DNA from: Rhodosporidiobolus odoratus
Lineage: Eukaryota > Basidiomycota > Microbotryomycetes > Sporidiobolales > Sporidiobolaceae
DNA length: 64,000 nt
Direction of reading: 5' to 3'
NCBI GenBank assembly: GCA_034387635.1
Contig: JAOANU010000005.1
Coordinates: 186,001-250,000 of the forward strand
Shown here one piece after another: positions 62,291 to 64,000 of the stretch (within the stretch, counting starts at the first letter, position 1; each line of letters begins with the position of its first letter). A program made the translations under genes and the position numbers. Under the pieces are notes generated by a model, which made no database searches, was not told where the DNA came from, and saw only the letters and a list, made by a program, of their open reading frames with translations.

Positions 62291-62346
62291 GAGTCCGTCG
62301 GACTCGGCTGGACTCGCCCTGCCAAAAAAATTCCGAGTCCGGACTG
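62291..62346. repeat. right inverted-repeat block of the Crypton
   Basis: Holds the complements of both left-end blocks plus a further GAGTCCGTCGGACTC palindrome at 62291-62305, so GAGTCC-type half-sites are clustered here. Multiple recombinase half-sites are a plausible reading. Confidence 0.6.
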
Positions 62347-62362
62347 ACGGGTTTGAGAAGGT

Positions 62363-63155
62363 CATTTCAGGAATGGCTCTTCGTTTCTTTTAGGACCCAG
62401 CCCCGATAGAGGCAACGCAAGGAGACTATGCAGCATTGCTACAGACATCTTTGGGTACAGGCGGGCTCCGAGCTGGTGCAGTCTAGACAGCCCAGAGCGC
62501 AGCCGAAGCGGGCAGAAACAAACCGAAAGATAGGAATTAGCGCCTTGTAAGCCACACAAGGAGAGAGAGGCGCTACGGCTCGTCAGACATTGTAGATTCA
62601 CGTCAGTCTGGGCCCAGAAAACCATCAGTGCTTGGTCACGACTCCGAGGACAAGGAGCAAAAGCCATAGTACAACGTCTCGTCAAAGCTAGATAAGTGGT
62701 GCGGCTAGGCAACAACGCATCGACGAAGTCTCCACGCGTAGACGGATCGTGCGAGGTTCGCTCGTTTAGCGCAGGCGGCTCGAGGCGTTACCGTGCGCCA
62801 GGTCGTAAGCAGCGACACACTCACGTACAGCCAGGACATCTGCACCGGCTCGAAGTAGACCCACAACGATGCAGGGAAGGCCTGCGTTGATCACCCAGAG
62901 AAGGGGGAGGAGAGGGGAGAACGACGAGGAAGAACAAGCAGCTACAAGGGAGACCAAAAATGCTAGAATTTGCGAGGCATGTCGTAAAGGGAGAACCAAG
63001 AACGAGACGGAGAAAGTGTCTGTAAAGTGAGAAAAGGGAGAAACAAAAAACAAGAACAGACAGGAAACGAAGAAAAGGAAAGGGAAGTGTCCATCGGCCG
63101 CCTCGGCCTCCGCTGCTCTAAACCTTCAGACCCATACTGCCCACCAGATGCGGCT
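62363..63155. other. intergenic, nothing recognised
   Basis: 793 bp between the Crypton end and the stop of the chitin synthase gene. The right end is A-rich on the plus strand (T-rich in transcript sense), as expected of a 3' untranslated region. No RNA gene was recognised. Confidence 0.45.
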
Positions 63156-64000
63156 CTACTGCAACCCCAACGCCTCTGCGATAACCCCGTTGACAAGCTG
63201 CTTCTCCCTCGGCCCCAGCTGGACGCCGTACCGCCTCTCCAGCTCCGTCCTGACGCCCTTCTTGCTCAGCGTCTGCAAGTCAGCCTGAGCGAGAATGGCG
63301 TGAGTATCGCCGACGATGATCTCATCAGGGGGCAAGGCCCCAGAAGAAGAGGGGATGTTGAGCGCCTGCGAGGGGGCAGGTGACATGGCGCGGGGGGATC
63401 CCCCGTTTGAGGGGGAGTAGGCATGCGAAGGACGAGGAGGCTCAAAGCCGAGTTGCGAGCCCGAGGCGTGATACTGGTGAAGGCTTTGACCTTGGCCGGC
63501 CCCGGCGAGGGCATTGGCGGCGAAGTAGCTGGTGGTGGAACCACGACGACCGCCGGCGTTCGGGTGATAGACGCCGGGTTGGTGGTAGCTTGCGCCGCCG
63601 TAGACGGAGCCAGTGGGGCCCGCACCACCGGCGAGGTACTGCGAGAGAGCCTGCTGACTGCCGGCAATTGAGGGAGCGCCATACGGTTGGCCATAAGCCG
63701 AGGCAGCTTCGGCTTTTGAGGCTTCGATGATCTCGCCAATCGAGGCGTTCGAGCCCTACAATAAGCAGAACCGTCAGCTCAGGCCACCAAAGAACAATAG
63801 CGTAGGCAGGGAGAACGCACCGCCTCCCAGAGTTCGTTCTCGAATGACGTCCAAGTCTGCAACGGAATCGACGCCGGGTCGAATTTGCCATCGTCATGCA
63901 CCAACAGACGCTTGCCCTTCTCCCCGACGATTTCACGGGTGGAACCCCAGGAGAAGTCGTCCATCTGCCAGAACGAGACAAGCGGGAGGATGAAACTGAA
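63156..64000 (-). CDS. chitin synthase, C-terminal part (runs off right edge)
   Basis: Two exons are visible: one running in from the right edge to 63821, and 63755-63156. The 260 residues begin [29 protein letters not shown]; the DDFSWG-x-TR block marks the end of the catalytic and membrane region of class IV, V and VII chitin synthases. After a Gly/Ser/Tyr-rich linker the last about 55 residues ([20 protein letters not shown]...[10 protein letters not shown]) form a DEK_C-like domain, typical of the large class V/VII enzymes, some of which also carry a myosin head. The enzyme extends chitin chains at the plasma membrane for the cell wall. The N-terminal part, and so the exact class, is outside the window. 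Confidence 0.87.

Larger units (their letters stand above)
58604..62362 (-). mobile_element. Crypton-type tyrosine-recombinase DNA transposon
   Basis: A spliced gene for a Crypton/Ndc10-like tyrosine recombinase (59360-62181) is bracketed by repeats. A 10-bp direct repeat TTGAGAAGGT lies at 58604-58613 and 62353-62362. Just inside are inverted repeats: AGTCCGGACTCGG at 58640-58652 against 62333-62345, and GGGCGAGTCC at 58659-58668 against 62310-62319. Total length about 3.76 kb fits Cryptons. Classic Cryptons lack terminal inverted repeats and carry only short direct repeats, so the paired inverted blocks are unusual. The boundaries are my inference and could be off. It sits between the gene-poor stretch and the chitin synthase gene. 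Confidence 0.7.

Overview
The window is nuclear DNA of a GC-rich, intron-dense basidiomycete fungus. The gene set (dolichol kinase, chitin synthase with a DEK-like tail, Zn2Cys6 regulator, alternative NADH dehydrogenase, cytochrome b5-acyl-CoA dehydrogenase fusion) together with short introns (mostly 45-150 nt) and GTRCGT/GTNNGT donors suggests a red-yeast type fungus (Pucciniomycotina, Microbotryomycetes). That placement is inference. For most genes I rebuilt the exons by hand, requiring every splice phase to close; coordinates span start to stop codon, introns included, and exon lists are in the evidence.

Layout, left to right. 0-8 kb: a Ser-rich gene cut by the left edge (-), an ankyrin-repeat protein (-), and a 1,783-aa low-complexity protein (+). 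8-15 kb: a decayed MYND-finger locus (-), an F-box protein (+), a Golgi-type apyrase (+). 15-22 kb: mitochondrial bL27 (-), PRP38 (+), a membrane protein (+), an unknown 560-aa protein (+). 22.8-27.2 kb: a cluster of small minus-strand genes of unknown family, two of them clear tandem duplicates with a conserved 9-nt microexon. 27.7-30.3 kb: type II NADH dehydrogenase (-). 30.66-37.56 kb: a complete Ty3/gypsy chromovirus (-) with 513-bp LTRs and a 5-bp target duplication. 37.6-42.5 kb: a mitochondrial protein (-), an RbAp48/Hat2/Msi1 WD40 protein (-), HIS6 (+). 42.9-51.6 kb: dolichol kinase SEC59 (-), a Zn2Cys6 regulator (+). 52-56.5 kb: a secreted Cys-rich protein (-), a cytochrome b5/acyl-CoA dehydrogenase (-). 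58.6-62.4 kb: an apparently intact Crypton-type tyrosine-recombinase element (-) bounded by inverted and direct repeats. 63.1 kb to the right edge: the C-terminal end of a chitin synthase (-).

Most cellular genes are unrelated housekeeping genes, many in divergent pairs sharing short promoters (ankyrin/large protein, bL27/PRP38, Hat2/HIS6, SEC59/regulator). The accessory parts are the duplicated unknown family, the two mobile elements, and an apparently gene-poor stretch at 56.5-58.6 kb. The most novel material is the Crypton with paired terminal repeats and the microexon-bearing duplicated family.
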